Position numbers and translations under genes: made by a program. The notes beneath the pieces are model-generated. The model was not told where the DNA came from. It did no database searches and saw only the letters and a program-made list of their open reading frames with translations. From JBFWVJ01 sp050246795 (lineage in GTDB: Bacteria; Patescibacteriota; Gracilibacteria; JAUYGZ01), in the NCBI GenBank assembly GCA_050246795.1, contig JBFWVJ010000003.1, positions 62,001-126,000 on the forward strand: a stretch of 64,000 bases of DNA, written 5' to 3'. Within the stretch, counting starts at the first letter, position 1. The number at the start of each line of letters is the position of its first letter. Shown in pieces: positions 16,527 through 24,102 of the stretch.

Positions 16527-16811
16527 TCAGTGCGAAACCACCTTCTTACGGCGGCCACTCACCCTCTCTTTCTTTGAGACTTGCTTCCCGTCGCCTTTAC
16601 CAATCGGCTGGCGATGAACTTTCTCGTAAGGACCATGGCGATCCACGATAGCCGCCCGCAGGCTACCACCTGAATCACCCGTCAGAACAGCCAAGACCGA
16701 CTCAGCCTGGTTAAGGAGATATTGATCTCCATTACCAGGATCGATCTTCACATCGAGAACAGCCTGAATTCTCGACTTCCCTGGGGACTTGATGAGAACA
16801 GCATAGATCAT
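16527..16811 (-). CDS. Hypothetical small basic protein, 94 aa
   Basis: 94 aa. The first 60 residues form a possible alpha/beta unit (MIYAVLIKSPGKSRIQAVLD, then DQYLLNQAESVLAVLTGDSG), and the C-terminal 30 residues are strongly basic (KGDGKQVSKKERVSGRRKK). Function unknown, but the tail suggests nucleic-acid binding. Expression is supported by a promoter 50 bases upstream (16863-16890) and by GAGAGG about 8 bases before the ATG. The promoter region is duplicated in front of the next minus-strand gene. Confidence 0.6.
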   Translation of the reverse strand: MIYAVLIKSPGKSRIQAVLDVKIDPGNGDQYLLNQAESVLAVLTGDSGGSLRAAIVDRHGPYEKVHRQPIGKGDGKQVSKKERVSGRRKKVVSH

Positions 16812-16862
16812 AGGAGACCTCTCTTCTAAAGTTTCAGCATTTCACCGACCAATGTCGCGGAC

Positions 16863-16890
16863 ATTTTACGATATTTCATAAAAAATGCAA
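16863..16890 (-). promoter_or_regulatory. Promoter, copy 1 of a duplicated module
   Basis: Minus strand TTGCAT (16890-16885), 16-bp spacer, TAAAAT (16868-16863), then GTCCGCG. A stretch of about 40 bases around it is almost identical to 17453-17492. Confidence 0.7.
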
Positions 16891-16996
16891 GAAATATGAA
16901 AAAGGATTTCTTTTGATAGGAAGATAGAGATCAATACCTAAGGAGCGTGAAATGTGTAGATATCTTCATCACGGAGAGATAAAGATAGGTCGAAGA

Positions 16997-17022
16997 CACG
17001 CCCGTCACCATGACGGGTCGTG
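16997..17022 (-). terminator. Strong hairpin, probable terminator
   Basis: CACG-CCCGTCA (16997-17007) pairs with TGACGGG-T-CGTG (17011-17022): 11 pairs with a single bulge and a 3-base loop. It lies 33 bases past the stop of the 120-aa minus-strand gene. The following bases are only moderately T-rich. Confidence 0.45.
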
Positions 17023-17054
17023 CCTCGGGTGCATCGGCTCGAAGAAACTTTGAG

Positions 17055-17417
17055 TCAGCGCGAGACCGGCCGTGAGATGCGGCCGGACGAACGCTTCATG
17101 GTCGCCATGCCATCACGCTTGACAGTGCGAGACTTGGTCAACCTTCGATGAAGCTTCTTCGCCTGTCGCACCTCTTCCTTCGCCTGATCCAAGGTCAGCA
17201 GACGGGACTTCCTTGCTGTGTCATGAAGGTACACAGCAAGCGACCGGAGCTGAGAGGGGTCATAGCTCTCCACAACTCCGAGAAACTTCTTGCCCAGAGG
17301 AACCCACTTGTTGGTGTCCTTGGGACGCCCATCAAATGAAGCGACTGTCGTCAACTCATCCGGAGCGGAGAGGTAAACGACACCGTAGTGCTTCTTTTGC
17401 GGCTTGTAGTTGGTCAT
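17055..17417 (-). CDS. Hypothetical basic protein, 120 aa
   Basis: 120 aa from the ATG at 17417; a longer frame exists upstream but would run through the promoter. Not recognised. The N-terminal half has strands (KKHYGVVYLSAPDELTTVAS, WVPLGKKFLGVVES) and the C-terminal half is basic and helical (RQAKKLHRRLTKSRTVKRD). Its layout (alpha/beta start, basic tail) and promoter resemble those of the 94-aa gene downstream, although the two sequences are not obviously homologous. Possible DNA- or RNA-binding protein. Confidence 0.55.
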   Translation of the reverse strand: MTNYKPQKKHYGVVYLSAPDELTTVASFDGRPKDTNKWVPLGKKFLGVVESYDPSQLRSLAVYLHDTARKSRLLTLDQAKEEVRQAKKLHRRLTKSRTVKRDGMATMKRSSGRISRPVSR

Positions 17418-17457
17418 AAATACTTTCCTTTTCCCAAGACCGAACCGATGCGGCGGC

Positions 17458-17485
17458 ATTTTACGATATTTCCTAAAAAATGCAA
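17458..17485 (-). promoter_or_regulatory. Promoter, copy 2 of a duplicated module
   Basis: Minus strand TTGCAT (17485-17480), 16-bp spacer, TAAAAT (17463-17458), then GCCGCCGC. The boxes and most of the spacer are the same as in the 16863-16890 copy. Confidence 0.7.
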
Positions 17486-17528
17486 GAAATTGCCCAAAGA
17501 AAGTTTTTTTGTTTAAATAGTCGGGCAT

Positions 17529-17593
17529 GGCGCCATCGTTCTCCTTCGCTCCCTCTCCCTGCCCACAGTTCGAGCTTCGAAGAACTTCTGGCG
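17529..17593 (+). repeat. tRNA-Glu 5' fragment plus flank, upstream copy
   Basis: GGCGCCATCGT (17529-17539) is identical to the first 11 bases of the tRNA-Glu that starts exactly 100 bases later. It is followed by TTCTCCTTCGC, CACAGTTC and CGAAGAA blocks that recur after the tRNA (17703-17757). Confidence 0.7.
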
Positions 17594-17628
17594 ACACATG
17601 AACAAATACAAAAGCTTTTAGATATCAA

Positions 17629-17703
17629 GGCGCCATCGTCTAACGGTTAGGACGCAGGATTCTCATTCCTGTAATAGGGGTTCGATTCCCCTTGGCGCTG
17701 CCA
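17629..17703 (+). tRNA. tRNA-Glu (CTC), CCA encoded
   Basis: Acceptor GGCGCCA (17629-17635) pairs with TGGCGCT (17693-17699), with a G-T first pair. The anticodon stem CAGGA/TCCTG encloses the loop TTCTCAT with anticodon CTC at 17662-17664. The T-loop is TTCGATT and CCA is at 17701-17703. It reads GAG codons. Fragments of the gene lie on both sides. Confidence 0.92.
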
Positions 17704-17846
17704 TTCTCCTTCGCGTCTCCCTCCACACACCACAGTTCTCGCTCCGAAGAATTGGCAGATATATTTCTTGATTGAATCGATTCTCCGTAGCGAATGGCGG
17801 ATTTCGGGAACGTGCGAAGGAGAACGATTCCCCTTGGCGCTGCCAT
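17699..17846 (+). repeat. Repeat unit ending in a duplicated tRNA-Glu 3' end
   Basis: Starts with ATTCTCCTTCGC just after the tRNA CCA and ends with the inverse GCGAAGGAGAAC (17814-17825). It is closed by CGATTCCCCTTGGCGCTGCC (17825-17844, continuing AT), a 22-bp exact copy of the tRNA 3' end at 17683-17704. The offset is 142 bp. A duplicated tRNA 3' end is the usual mark of att-site integration or of unequal tandem duplication. Confidence 0.75.
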
Positions 17847-18904
17847 CATCTCCCCACCCTACAATCCCCCAACGCCCTGAACCGAATCACATGATACGGC
17901 GGCATTGCTTCTTGACGACCACCGTTGTAAGCAGCATTCAGGTGGTTTTGATTCGTGGTCGCGTAGATCCATCCATCTGGTCCACAGCTCAGACCGTCCG
18001 GCCAACGAATGACCGATTCATCTGAAAAAAGAAGTCGATACTTGCCACCTGCCTCCACCACACCGATCCCCGAAGCCTGCAAATCCGTCACATACACATT
18101 GGCCTCCTCATCGATGCTGATCCCATCGCTGTAAGGCTTCTTCGCCACCGGAAGAATCTTGGAAGCAAGCACCTCTTGAGAAAGGTCCGCCATCAAATTA
18201 CCGGTCGATAGGCGATACAGCTGAGTCCCTTTCATCGCCCCGAAATACACCCATTCATCAGAGGAATCAATGGTGATCGGGTTCAACCCAAAATCCGGAT
18301 CGATCACGCCTTCAGGCCCCATCGCGACAAACGGCTCCCCATTCATGACGAGAGCAGGAAGCTCAGAACGAAAACGTGGATCATCGTTCAGCAAGAGCTT
18401 TAATTCTCCTGTCTCTAAATCAACTCTCCATAATGCTGGCGTCGATACCGGCTCCGACCAGGAAAATCCCATGTCAGCGAGATAGGCCATCCCATGCGTC
18501 TGGTCGAGAGCAAAGTCCTGAAAAAAGAGCGGCTTGTTTTCCCGAGAAGAAAGCTGAATACTTCGCACCAGTTCATCCTTCTTCACGTCCCACGCCACCA
18601 ACTGAGAAGCCTTCCCTTCCGAACCAGCGTCGAGCATCCAGAGAATGCCTTCCTCGGTGACTTTCAATCCATACACGGCGGCGAGAGGAATACTTGCTCC
18701 GACAGGAACAACCTCTCCATCCTGTTTCAACTCACCCACCTTGAACGGACCACTCTGGAAGCTCAAAAAAATCCTCCCTTCAGCAGATACCGCCACATTC
18801 ACCGGAGGATACTCCAAGCCAGCTACGATCTCATACGGCGCTTCAAAAGCACAGCCTTGAAGCATGAGCAGCAATCCCAGGAAAACAAGCTTGAAGTATT
18901 TCAT
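17846..18904 (-). CDS. Lipoprotein of the major royal jelly protein/yellow family
   Basis: 352 aa from the ATG at 18904; two further in-frame ATGs at 18919 and 18922 are possible. MKYFKLVFLGLLLMLQGC is a lipoprotein signal peptide (Cys18). The rest is a beta-propeller of the MRJP/yellow type: NPITIDSSDEWVYFGAMKG, QLYRLSTGNL, SDGISIDEEANVYVTDLQ and IRWPDGLSCGPDGWIYATTN are the blades usually used to recognise the family. Bacterial MRJP-domain proteins are secreted or periplasmic and mostly uncharacterised; related propellers bind small amines or act as lactonases. The stop codon overlaps the duplicated tRNA 3' fragment by one base, so integration may have set the gene end. Confidence 0.85.
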   Translation of the reverse strand: MKYFKLVFLGLLLMLQGCAFEAPYEIVAGLEYPPVNVAVSAEGRIFLSFQSGPFKVGELKQDGEVVPVGASIPLAAVYGLKVTEEGILWMLDAGSEGKASQLVAWDVKKDELVRSIQLSSRENKPLFFQDFALDQTHGMAYLADMGFSWSEPVSTPALWRVDLETGELKLLLNDDPRFRSELPALVMNGEPFVAMGPEGVIDPDFGLNPITIDSSDEWVYFGAMKGTQLYRLSTGNLMADLSQEVLASKILPVAKKPYSDGISIDEEANVYVTDLQASGIGVVEAGGKYRLLFSDESVIRWPDGLSCGPDGWIYATTNQNHLNAAYNGGRQEAMPPYHVIRFRALGDCRVGR

Positions 18905-18992
18905 AGGAGAAAAGTTCATCATGAAAATACCAGAAAACCGTGCACGCAAAACAAGCATCAGCTATACTAATAAATAGAACTCATTTTTGACC

Positions 18993-19553
18993 ATGAAAAA
19001 ATTTCTCTCCACCCTTACCACCCTTATAACCCTTACAACCGTTACAACCCTTATATCCCTTATATCCCTTACAACCGTTACAACCTTTCTCACAAATATC
19101 TCATACGCCAAAGACTTCTCCGACGTCACCGAATCCGACTGGTTCTATCCCTATATCCAGGAAATCACCGAAGACCAACTCATGGTCGGCTACCCCGATG
19201 GACGCTTCGGCCCCTGGGACCCGGTGAACCGTGCTGAAATGGCCAAAATCCTGTACGTCATACGGGAAGACCTGCAGTCCGACTGGCTCCTCGACAACAT
19301 CGTTGAACTAGCACTCGTACTGATCACCCTCCTCGCCTGGATCTCCATCGTCGGCACACTTCGAAGCATCAGCAGAAGACCGATCGTCATCCAACACATC
19401 AATGAAAAAAGTGCACCCAATTCAACTCCAGTCCAAAAAGGATCACGACTCATCGCTGAAGAACCAAACCAACCCATGGAAAACAGAAAACTCGATGACG
19501 ACTTTAATCAGGATGAAGGTCAAAGAAACCAGAAAACCAATTGGTGGTTATAG
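18993..19553 (+). CDS. SLH-domain membrane protein with repeat-encoded signal peptide
   Basis: 186 aa from the ATG at 18993. Residues 1-39 are MKKF followed by a Thr/Leu/Ile/Val-rich core and NISYA, a signal peptide. Its core (LITLTTVTTLISLISL) is the direct translation of a 9-bp tandem array. One S-layer homology unit follows (about 42-85: DFSDVTESDWFYPYIQEI, GYPDGRFGPWDPVNRAEMAK). SLH units bind cell-wall polymers. A transmembrane helix (about 105-125, VELALVLITLLAWISIVG) and a hydrophilic tail come after. A single SLH unit next to a membrane span suggests an envelope linker. It is divergent from the MRJP gene. Confidence 0.82.
   Translation: MKKFLSTLTTLITLTTVTTLISLISLTTVTTFLTNISYAKDFSDVTESDWFYPYIQEITEDQLMVGYPDGRFGPWDPVNRAEMAKILYVIREDLQSDWLLDNIVELALVLITLLAWISIVGTLRSISRRPIVIQHINEKSAPNSTPVQKGSRLIAEEPNQPMENRKLDDDFNQDEGQRNQKTNWWL
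19011..19090 (+). repeat. 9-bp array ACCCTTACA/ACCCTTATA encoding a signal peptide core
   Basis: Nine consecutive units (ACCCTTACA, ACCCTTATA, ACCGTTACA, TCCCTTATA) encode Thr-Leu-Thr, Thr-Leu-Ile, Thr-Val-Thr and Ser-Leu-Ile triplets. The same unit forms the leader of porB at 22196-22246, where it is not translated. Confidence 0.92.
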
Positions 19554-19659
19554 TTTGTAAAAAGTGAGCAGAATCACTTTACGAAATGATTTTTAACCGT
19601 CAGATTACTTGAAAAGAGGGTTTCTTATCGTAGACTGGAATGGCTTCATAAAAGCTCAA

Positions 19660-20118
19660 ATGCCATCTGTCACCATCATCTACGGCAGCAGCGGGGGGAA
19701 CACTGAAATGGTCTGCGAAAAAGTCCAAGAGGTTTTGGAAATGAATAAAATCCCCACCAAACTCCTCCGGGTGGAACGAAGCACAATGGATGACTTGAAG
19801 AACGCAGAAATCTGCATCCTAGCAGCCCCCACCTACGAACACGGCGTGATCCAACACCATTTTTTCCCCTTTCTCAAAGAACTGAAACATCTCGACCTCC
19901 AACAAAAACGCATGTCGGTGATAGGCCTAGGAGATACGAAGTACGACGACCATTACCATATCGAATCCGCCAACATCCTCGAGAAAGCCATCAAGGATTC
20001 AAATGGCAACATGCTCATTCGCCCGCTCAGGGTGAATGGCCTGACCATCACAAAGCTGGATGGAATCGTCAAATCATGGTCGGAGAACCTCATCAAAACA
20101 CTACTTAGAAAGTCCTAA
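19660..20118 (+). CDS. Flavodoxin
   Basis: 152 aa from the ATG at 19660 (a TTG 17 codons upstream is in frame). The FMN phosphate loop is IIYGSSGGNTEMVCEKV (residues 5-21), followed by AAPTYEHGVIQHHFFPFL and IGLGDTKYDDHYHIESAN, the order seen in short-chain flavodoxins. It is a soluble one-electron carrier that can replace ferredoxin. The 2-oxoacid oxidoreductase genes follow directly on the same strand, so it is probably their electron acceptor. The gap of 174 bases to porA holds a three-hairpin element and a 9-bp array. Confidence 0.9.
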   Translation: MPSVTIIYGSSGGNTEMVCEKVQEVLEMNKIPTKLLRVERSTMDDLKNAEICILAAPTYEHGVIQHHFFPFLKELKHLDLQQKRMSVIGLGDTKYDDHYHIESANILEKAIKDSNGNMLIRPLRVNGLTITKLDGIVKSWSENLIKTLLRKS

Positions 20119-20130
20119 ATTCCCCATCAA

Positions 20131-20226
20131 GCTGGTTCAGATCTCCGATCCGAACCAGATGTGTCAGGAATGTACAATGGTCATGACATCATGGTTCTGG
20201 TCGGGAGACACAGAGACACAGAACCA
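20131..20226 (+). repeat. Three-hairpin element, copy 1
   Basis: Hairpin 1: CTGGTTC (20132-20138) with GAACCAG (20152-20158) and inner GATC/GATC. Hairpin 2: TGTCA (20162-20166) with TGACA (20184-20188). Hairpin 3: TGGTTCTG (20192-20199) with CAGAACCA (20219-20226). The same order of stems occurs at 22064-22184 (minus) and 28828-28920. Confidence 0.8.
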
Positions 20227-20245
20227 ACGCAATCAGAATGGAAAA

Positions 20246-20292
20246 AAGATATCCCAATCGTCCCCTACTTCCCCATCGTCTCAATCGTCTCA
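20246..20292 (+). repeat. Pre-start 9-bp-type array before porA
   Basis: TCCCAATCG, TCCCC, CATCGTCTC and AATCGTCTC units end immediately before the ATG of porA at 20293. The units are pyrimidine-rich on the coding strand and no Shine-Dalgarno sequence is present. Confidence 0.8.
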
Positions 20293-22032
20293 ATGAATCG
20301 CACCACCCTCAAAGTCGCTGGCGAATCCGGAATGGGTCTTGCCTCCGTCGGCACCGTCATCGCCAAGACACTGAAACGGATGAACTTCTACCTTCATTCC
20401 GATCGCGAATACCCTTCCTTGATCAAAGGCGGACACTCGCATGTCCAGATCGATTTCGGTACGGAACCCATCAACTGCCTTTCCAAAGAAGTCGATATCG
20501 TCGTCGCGCTGGATCGAGCCGGTCTCTTGGAATACATCGAAACGGTGAAAAAAGGAGGGATCGTCATCCATGGCTACGAGCGGCATCACCTCATCAAGGA
20601 CTTGAATGACCGAGCAAAGAAACGGAAGGTCAAACTCGTCTACCTTCCCGCTCGGCAGATCGCCTACAGCTACGGAGGCAATGAACTCATGACCAATATG
20701 GTCCTGCTGGGAGCGCTCTGGAAAATCCTGGGCTTCGACATGGAAAAGCTCAAAGAAGAAGTCACCCATCGCTACGGTAAAAACCCAGACATTCTCAAAA
20801 TCGACCTCGAATGCGTGGACCATGGGTACAAGTCTGAGGAAGCGAAAGCGGTGACCTCACTCAACATCACTGCTCCAAAAAAACCTCTGAAAAAAATTCT
20901 CCTCGATGGAAATCAGGCGATCACCCTCGGCGCCATCCATGCCGGATGCCGAGCCTACTACGCCTACCCCATGAGCCCCGCCAGCTCCATCCTGACCAAT
21001 ATGTCCAACTGGGCCAAGGAAACTGGCATGGTGGTCAAACAAGGTGAAGACGAGATCACCGTCGCCCAGATGACGATTGGATCTATGTTTATGGGAACCC
21101 GCGCACTGGCAGCCACCTCCGGAGGAGGCTATGACCTCATGACCGAAAGCGTTTCGCTTGCCGCTATGATCGAATGCCCTCTCGTGCTCGTCTTAGCCCA
21201 ACGCCCAGGTCCCGCCACTGGTCTGCCTACCTGGACCGCGCAAGCAGATTTAAATCTGGCTATCCACTCTGCCCATGGGGAATTCGCCCGCGCGGTCATC
21301 GCCGTCAGTGATCCAACATCTGCCTTCGAATTGATCCAACACGCTTTCAACATCGCCGAAGAATTCCAGACATCAGTCTTAGTGCTCACAGAAAAAGTCA
21401 TCGCTGAATCTCAAACCCTGGTCGACCATTTCAAACAAAAAACCATTCCGATCAAGCGAGGTCTTGTTACCGAGAAAAAAGAACTGGAAAAACTCGTCGC
21501 GTCAGACCGCTACAAGATCACCCCCTCCGGCATCTCCAAGCGCTGGAACCCGGGATCATCATCAGCCTTCTACTTCGCCAACGGCGACGAGCACTGGGAA
21601 GATGGCGTCCTCACGGAAGACGGAGAAAAATGCGGCCAGATGATCGCCAAGCGACTGCGCAAGCAACAGGCCATTGCCAAAGTGCTGCCCGAACCAAAAA
21701 TCTACGGACCCAAATCCGGAGCGGCCCTCTCCTTCATCGGCTGGGGCAGTAGTAAGGGAACCGTCCTGGACGCGATGGCACACTTCAAAAAACAGGGCAT
21801 CATCGTGAACTACCTCCACTACGAATACATGTGGCCGCTCAGAACCAAAGGGGTCGAAAAATTCTGCGCCGAAAACAAGAACGTCCACATCCTCGAAGGC
21901 AACGCCACCGGACAATTAGCCAACTTGATCGAAGGCCAAACCCATCTCAAGCTTCCAAAGCGGTTTTTGAAGTTCGACGGCCGTCCGTTTTTCCTGGAGG
22001 AGGTGATCGACTATATAAAAAAAGAAAAATAA
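20293..22032 (+). CDS. porA: 2-oxoacid:ferredoxin oxidoreductase, fused gamma-alpha subunit
   Basis: 579 aa from the ATG at 20293. Upstream in-frame codons would translate the repeat elements and are rejected. Residues 1-180 are the gamma domain (LKVAGESGMGLASVGTVIAK, GGHSHVQIDFG). Residues 200-579 are the alpha domain with the pyrimidine-binding part: LLDGNQAITLGAIHAGCRAY, YPMSPASSI, EDEITVAQMTIGSMFMGTRA and a final transketolase-C-like domain. It works with PorB to oxidise a 2-oxoacid with CoA, passing electrons to ferredoxin or flavodoxin. The gamma-alpha fusion resembles KorA-type enzymes, so pyruvate versus 2-oxoglutarate cannot be decided. A delta ferredoxin subunit is not encoded nearby, but flavodoxin is. 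Confidence 0.93.
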   Translation: MNRTTLKVAGESGMGLASVGTVIAKTLKRMNFYLHSDREYPSLIKGGHSHVQIDFGTEPINCLSKEVDIVVALDRAGLLEYIETVKKGGIVIHGYERHHLIKDLNDRAKKRKVKLVYLPARQIAYSYGGNELMTNMVLLGALWKILGFDMEKLKEEVTHRYGKNPDILKIDLECVDHGYKSEEAKAVTSLNITAPKKPLKKILLDGNQAITLGAIHAGCRAYYAYPMSPASSILTNMSNWAKETGMVVKQGEDEITVAQMTIGSMFMGTRALAATSGGGYDLMTESVSLAAMIECPLVLVLAQRPGPATGLPTWTAQADLNLAIHSAHGEFARAVIAVSDPTSAFELIQHAFNIAEEFQTSVLVLTEKVIAESQTLVDHFKQKTIPIKRGLVTEKKELEKLVASDRYKITPSGISKRWNPGSSSAFYFANGDEHWEDGVLTEDGEKCGQMIAKRLRKQQAIAKVLPEPKIYGPKSGAALSFIGWGSSKGTVLDAMAHFKKQGIIVNYLHYEYMWPLRTKGVEKFCAENKNVHILEGNATGQLANLIEGQTHLKLPKRFLKFDGRPFFLEEVIDYIKKEK

Positions 22033-22064
22033 ATGAACTCCGTAGGGGAAGGTCATGTACCTTC
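22031..22064 (+). repeat. Degenerate half of the 58-bp palindromic repeat
   Basis: AAATGAACTCCGTAGGGG followed by AAGGTCATG matches the left arm of the perfect palindrome at 54171-54228 with few changes, while the right arm is shortened to TACCTTC. It starts with the porA stop region and runs into three-hairpin copy 2. Confidence 0.6.
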
Positions 22065-22184
22065 AGCTAGTTCCGTGTCTCTCTCCTAGCCCTGCTCCGA
22101 AGAGATCGCCCGACCGGAACCATAATGTCATCTGTCACTGTACACTCATGACATATCTGGTTCGGATCGGAGATCAGAACCAGC
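22064..22184 (-). repeat. Three-hairpin element, copy 2 (inverted)
   Basis: Read on minus: CTGGTTC/GAACCAG (22183-22157), ATGTCAT/ATGACAT (22154-22125) and GTTCCG/CGGAAC (22120-22070, longer loop). It lies between porA and porB in opposite orientation to copy 1, so the two copies flank porA as an inverted pair. Confidence 0.8.
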
Positions 22185-22195
22185 CTGATCTAGTC

Positions 22196-22246
22196 CTTAC
22201 ATCCTCACAACCCTTACGCCCCTTACGACCCTTACAACCCTCCCCC
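22196..22246 (+). repeat. Pre-start 9-bp array (ACCCTTACR) before porB
   Basis: CTTACATCC, TCACAACCC, TTACGCCCC, TTACGACCC and TTACAACCC units lead into a C-rich tract and the porB ATG. Confidence 0.88.
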
Positions 22247-22251
22247 CACTC

Positions 22252-23166
22252 ATGCCCAAAAAAACCGACATCATGACCACCCTCAAGCAACTCGCCACCA
22301 AAGCGAACCAATACGCCAAATACGAATCCGATGAAAAGCTCACCTGGTGCACCGGCTGCGGAAATTTCGGCATCCAAAACGCCTTGAAACGAGCGCTCAC
22401 GCTGGAAGACATCGACACGCAAAACGTCCTGCTCTGCTTCGATGTCGGCTGCAATGGCAACGGTTCCGACAAAATCCACGGCTACACTATCCACGGACTT
22501 CACGGACGAGTCGTCAGCCTGGCCGCTGGCGCCGTCATCGCCAATCCCAAGATGAAGGTCGTGGCCATGGCAGGGGATGGAGCTACCTTCAGCGAAGGGG
22601 TCAACCACCTCGTCCATGCCATCAGGAATGACTACCCCTTCCTCTTCATCATCCACAACAACAACAACTACGGTCTGACGACAGGTCAAGCTTCGGCAAC
22701 GACCAGGAAGGGCCAAAAAATGAACGGTACCCCAGAGGGAGTTACCACCGATCCGATCAACCCTCTTGAAATGATCCTCAGCCTGGGTCCGACCTTCGTC
22801 GCGCGATCATTCTCCGGTGACACGAACCACATGACGGACATGTTCCGCGCCGGGATGAACCACAACGGCTTCGCGGTGGTGGAAGTGATGCAGTCCTGCC
22901 CCACCTACAACAAAGCCACACCTCAAGAATGGTACTGGGAACGCTTGAAATACCTGGATGAAAGCAATCACGACAGCTCTGACATCTGGGCAGCCAGAAA
23001 AGCCGCCGAAGACCTGGACAACAAAATATCTGTCGGTGTGCTCTACCGAAAAAACGACATCAATTTCCTGGAGCGCCTTGCAAGCCGAGAAGGCCTTCAC
23101 AACTCCGTCCTCGTGGACGAAGTAAAACACCATGACATTTCGAAGCTAATGGAGCAGTTTGAGTAA
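22252..23166 (+). CDS. porB: 2-oxoacid:ferredoxin oxidoreductase, beta subunit
   Basis: 304 aa. WCTGCGNFGIQNALKRAL (about residue 30) holds cysteines for the Fe-S cluster near the TPP site. GDGATFSEGVNHL and HNNNNYGLTTGQ form the TPP/Mg-binding region (GDG...NN pattern). It is the TPP-binding partner of PorA. The length suits the short KorB-type beta subunits without an extra C-terminal cluster domain. An alternative start seven codons later (MTTLKQL) cannot be excluded. Convergent with the histidine kinase gene, with only 6 bases between the stops. Confidence 0.94.
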   Translation: MPKKTDIMTTLKQLATKANQYAKYESDEKLTWCTGCGNFGIQNALKRALTLEDIDTQNVLLCFDVGCNGNGSDKIHGYTIHGLHGRVVSLAAGAVIANPKMKVVAMAGDGATFSEGVNHLVHAIRNDYPFLFIIHNNNNYGLTTGQASATTRKGQKMNGTPEGVTTDPINPLEMILSLGPTFVARSFSGDTNHMTDMFRAGMNHNGFAVVEVMQSCPTYNKATPQEWYWERLKYLDESNHDSSDIWAARKAAEDLDNKISVGVLYRKNDINFLERLASREGLHNSVLVDEVKHHDISKLMEQFE

Positions 23167-23172
23167 ATCACC

Positions 23173-23997
23173 CTACTCGTCCAAGCCGGGCAGCTGAACC
23201 ACTTCACTGGTCGCAGGATTAGGAGGGATGGAAAAAACGATCCGAAACAAGGCTCCACCATCGATTCCACCATGCTCTTCTACTTGCAAAAAGGCCTTCA
23301 TCACCTCCAGCCTCTTTTCAATCATCAACAGTCCCAGTCCCTTACTGATCTCTGGAAACGGGACATCAAGCCCAAAACCATCATCACGAACCACCAAAGT
23401 GGGATGGCCGTTTATATCAGTGAGCACTAATTCAACCTTCGTGGCACTCCCATGTTTTTGAGCATTCACGATCATGTTCATCAAAAAATTACTGAGAATC
23501 GGGGTGAAAAAAAGAGCTTCTAAGCCGCCGCCTTCGATCCTGGTGCGCAATTCGATGTCCCTAAAAACATCTCGAAGATGATGAACAATCTTCTCCAAAT
23601 ACTGATCTAAGGAAACCTTTTCCAAAGTGATGCTCTGATGGTTGATCCAAAAGACCAGTGACTCAATGATCTCACGAACCAGCCAAATCGTCCGACAGGC
23701 TTTATCGAGGTTTTCTCGAGTAGACTTTCTCTTGAGCAATTCCAACCGCAAATGAAGGCCAGAAAACCGGTCAACAAAATCATGACCAATCAAGGCTCGC
23801 AATAGATCGGATTCACTTCTCAACAACTGCAGATCAGCCAACACCATTCGAAACTTTTGGACAAGGGCTTCAATGTGTCGACTAAATGCTTCGTGACCTG
23901 CATCAAACTGATTCTGGGCTTCACTACAAACCCCATCAAGTTCGCGTGAATGATCCCGCAACTCATGCCAGAGATGGATTCTTTGTTCTACACCCAT
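23173..23997 (-). CDS. Cytoplasmic orphan histidine kinase
   Basis: 274 aa from the ATG at 23997. The N-terminal 90 residues are helical and probably coiled-coil. A possible phospho-accepting His lies in LIGHDFVDRFSGL (about residue 95). The HATPase domain is complete: N box NFLMNMIVNAQKHG, G1 box DDGFGL and G2 box KGLGLLMIEKRLE. There is no transmembrane or known sensor domain, and no response regulator gene is adjacent. It may sense a soluble signal or act on an unlinked regulator. Convergent with porB, so a link to redox metabolism is only positional. Confidence 0.82.
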   Translation of the reverse strand: MGVEQRIHLWHELRDHSRELDGVCSEAQNQFDAGHEAFSRHIEALVQKFRMVLADLQLLRSESDLLRALIGHDFVDRFSGLHLRLELLKRKSTRENLDKACRTIWLVREIIESLVFWINHQSITLEKVSLDQYLEKIVHHLRDVFRDIELRTRIEGGGLEALFFTPILSNFLMNMIVNAQKHGSATKVELVLTDINGHPTLVVRDDGFGLDVPFPEISKGLGLLMIEKRLEVMKAFLQVEEHGGIDGGALFRIVFSIPPNPATSEVVQLPGLDE

Positions 23998-24102
23998 AGA
24001 GATAAAAAAAGAGTAAATATGTATTATCCGCCTCAGATGAAGAAACGTCAAATATAGCCAGACAGAGGAATTCAGTTATACTTCCTTTACTCTTGAACAC
24101 CC

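Noticed and set aside
19559..19582. AAAGTGA/TCACTTT hairpin as a terminator after the SLH gene
   Set aside because: Stem is short and no T-run follows, so it was not listed as a feature.
20161..20292. Upstream extension of porA by 44 residues
   Set aside because: It would translate the three-hairpin element and the array; homologous gamma domains begin at the ATG at 20293.
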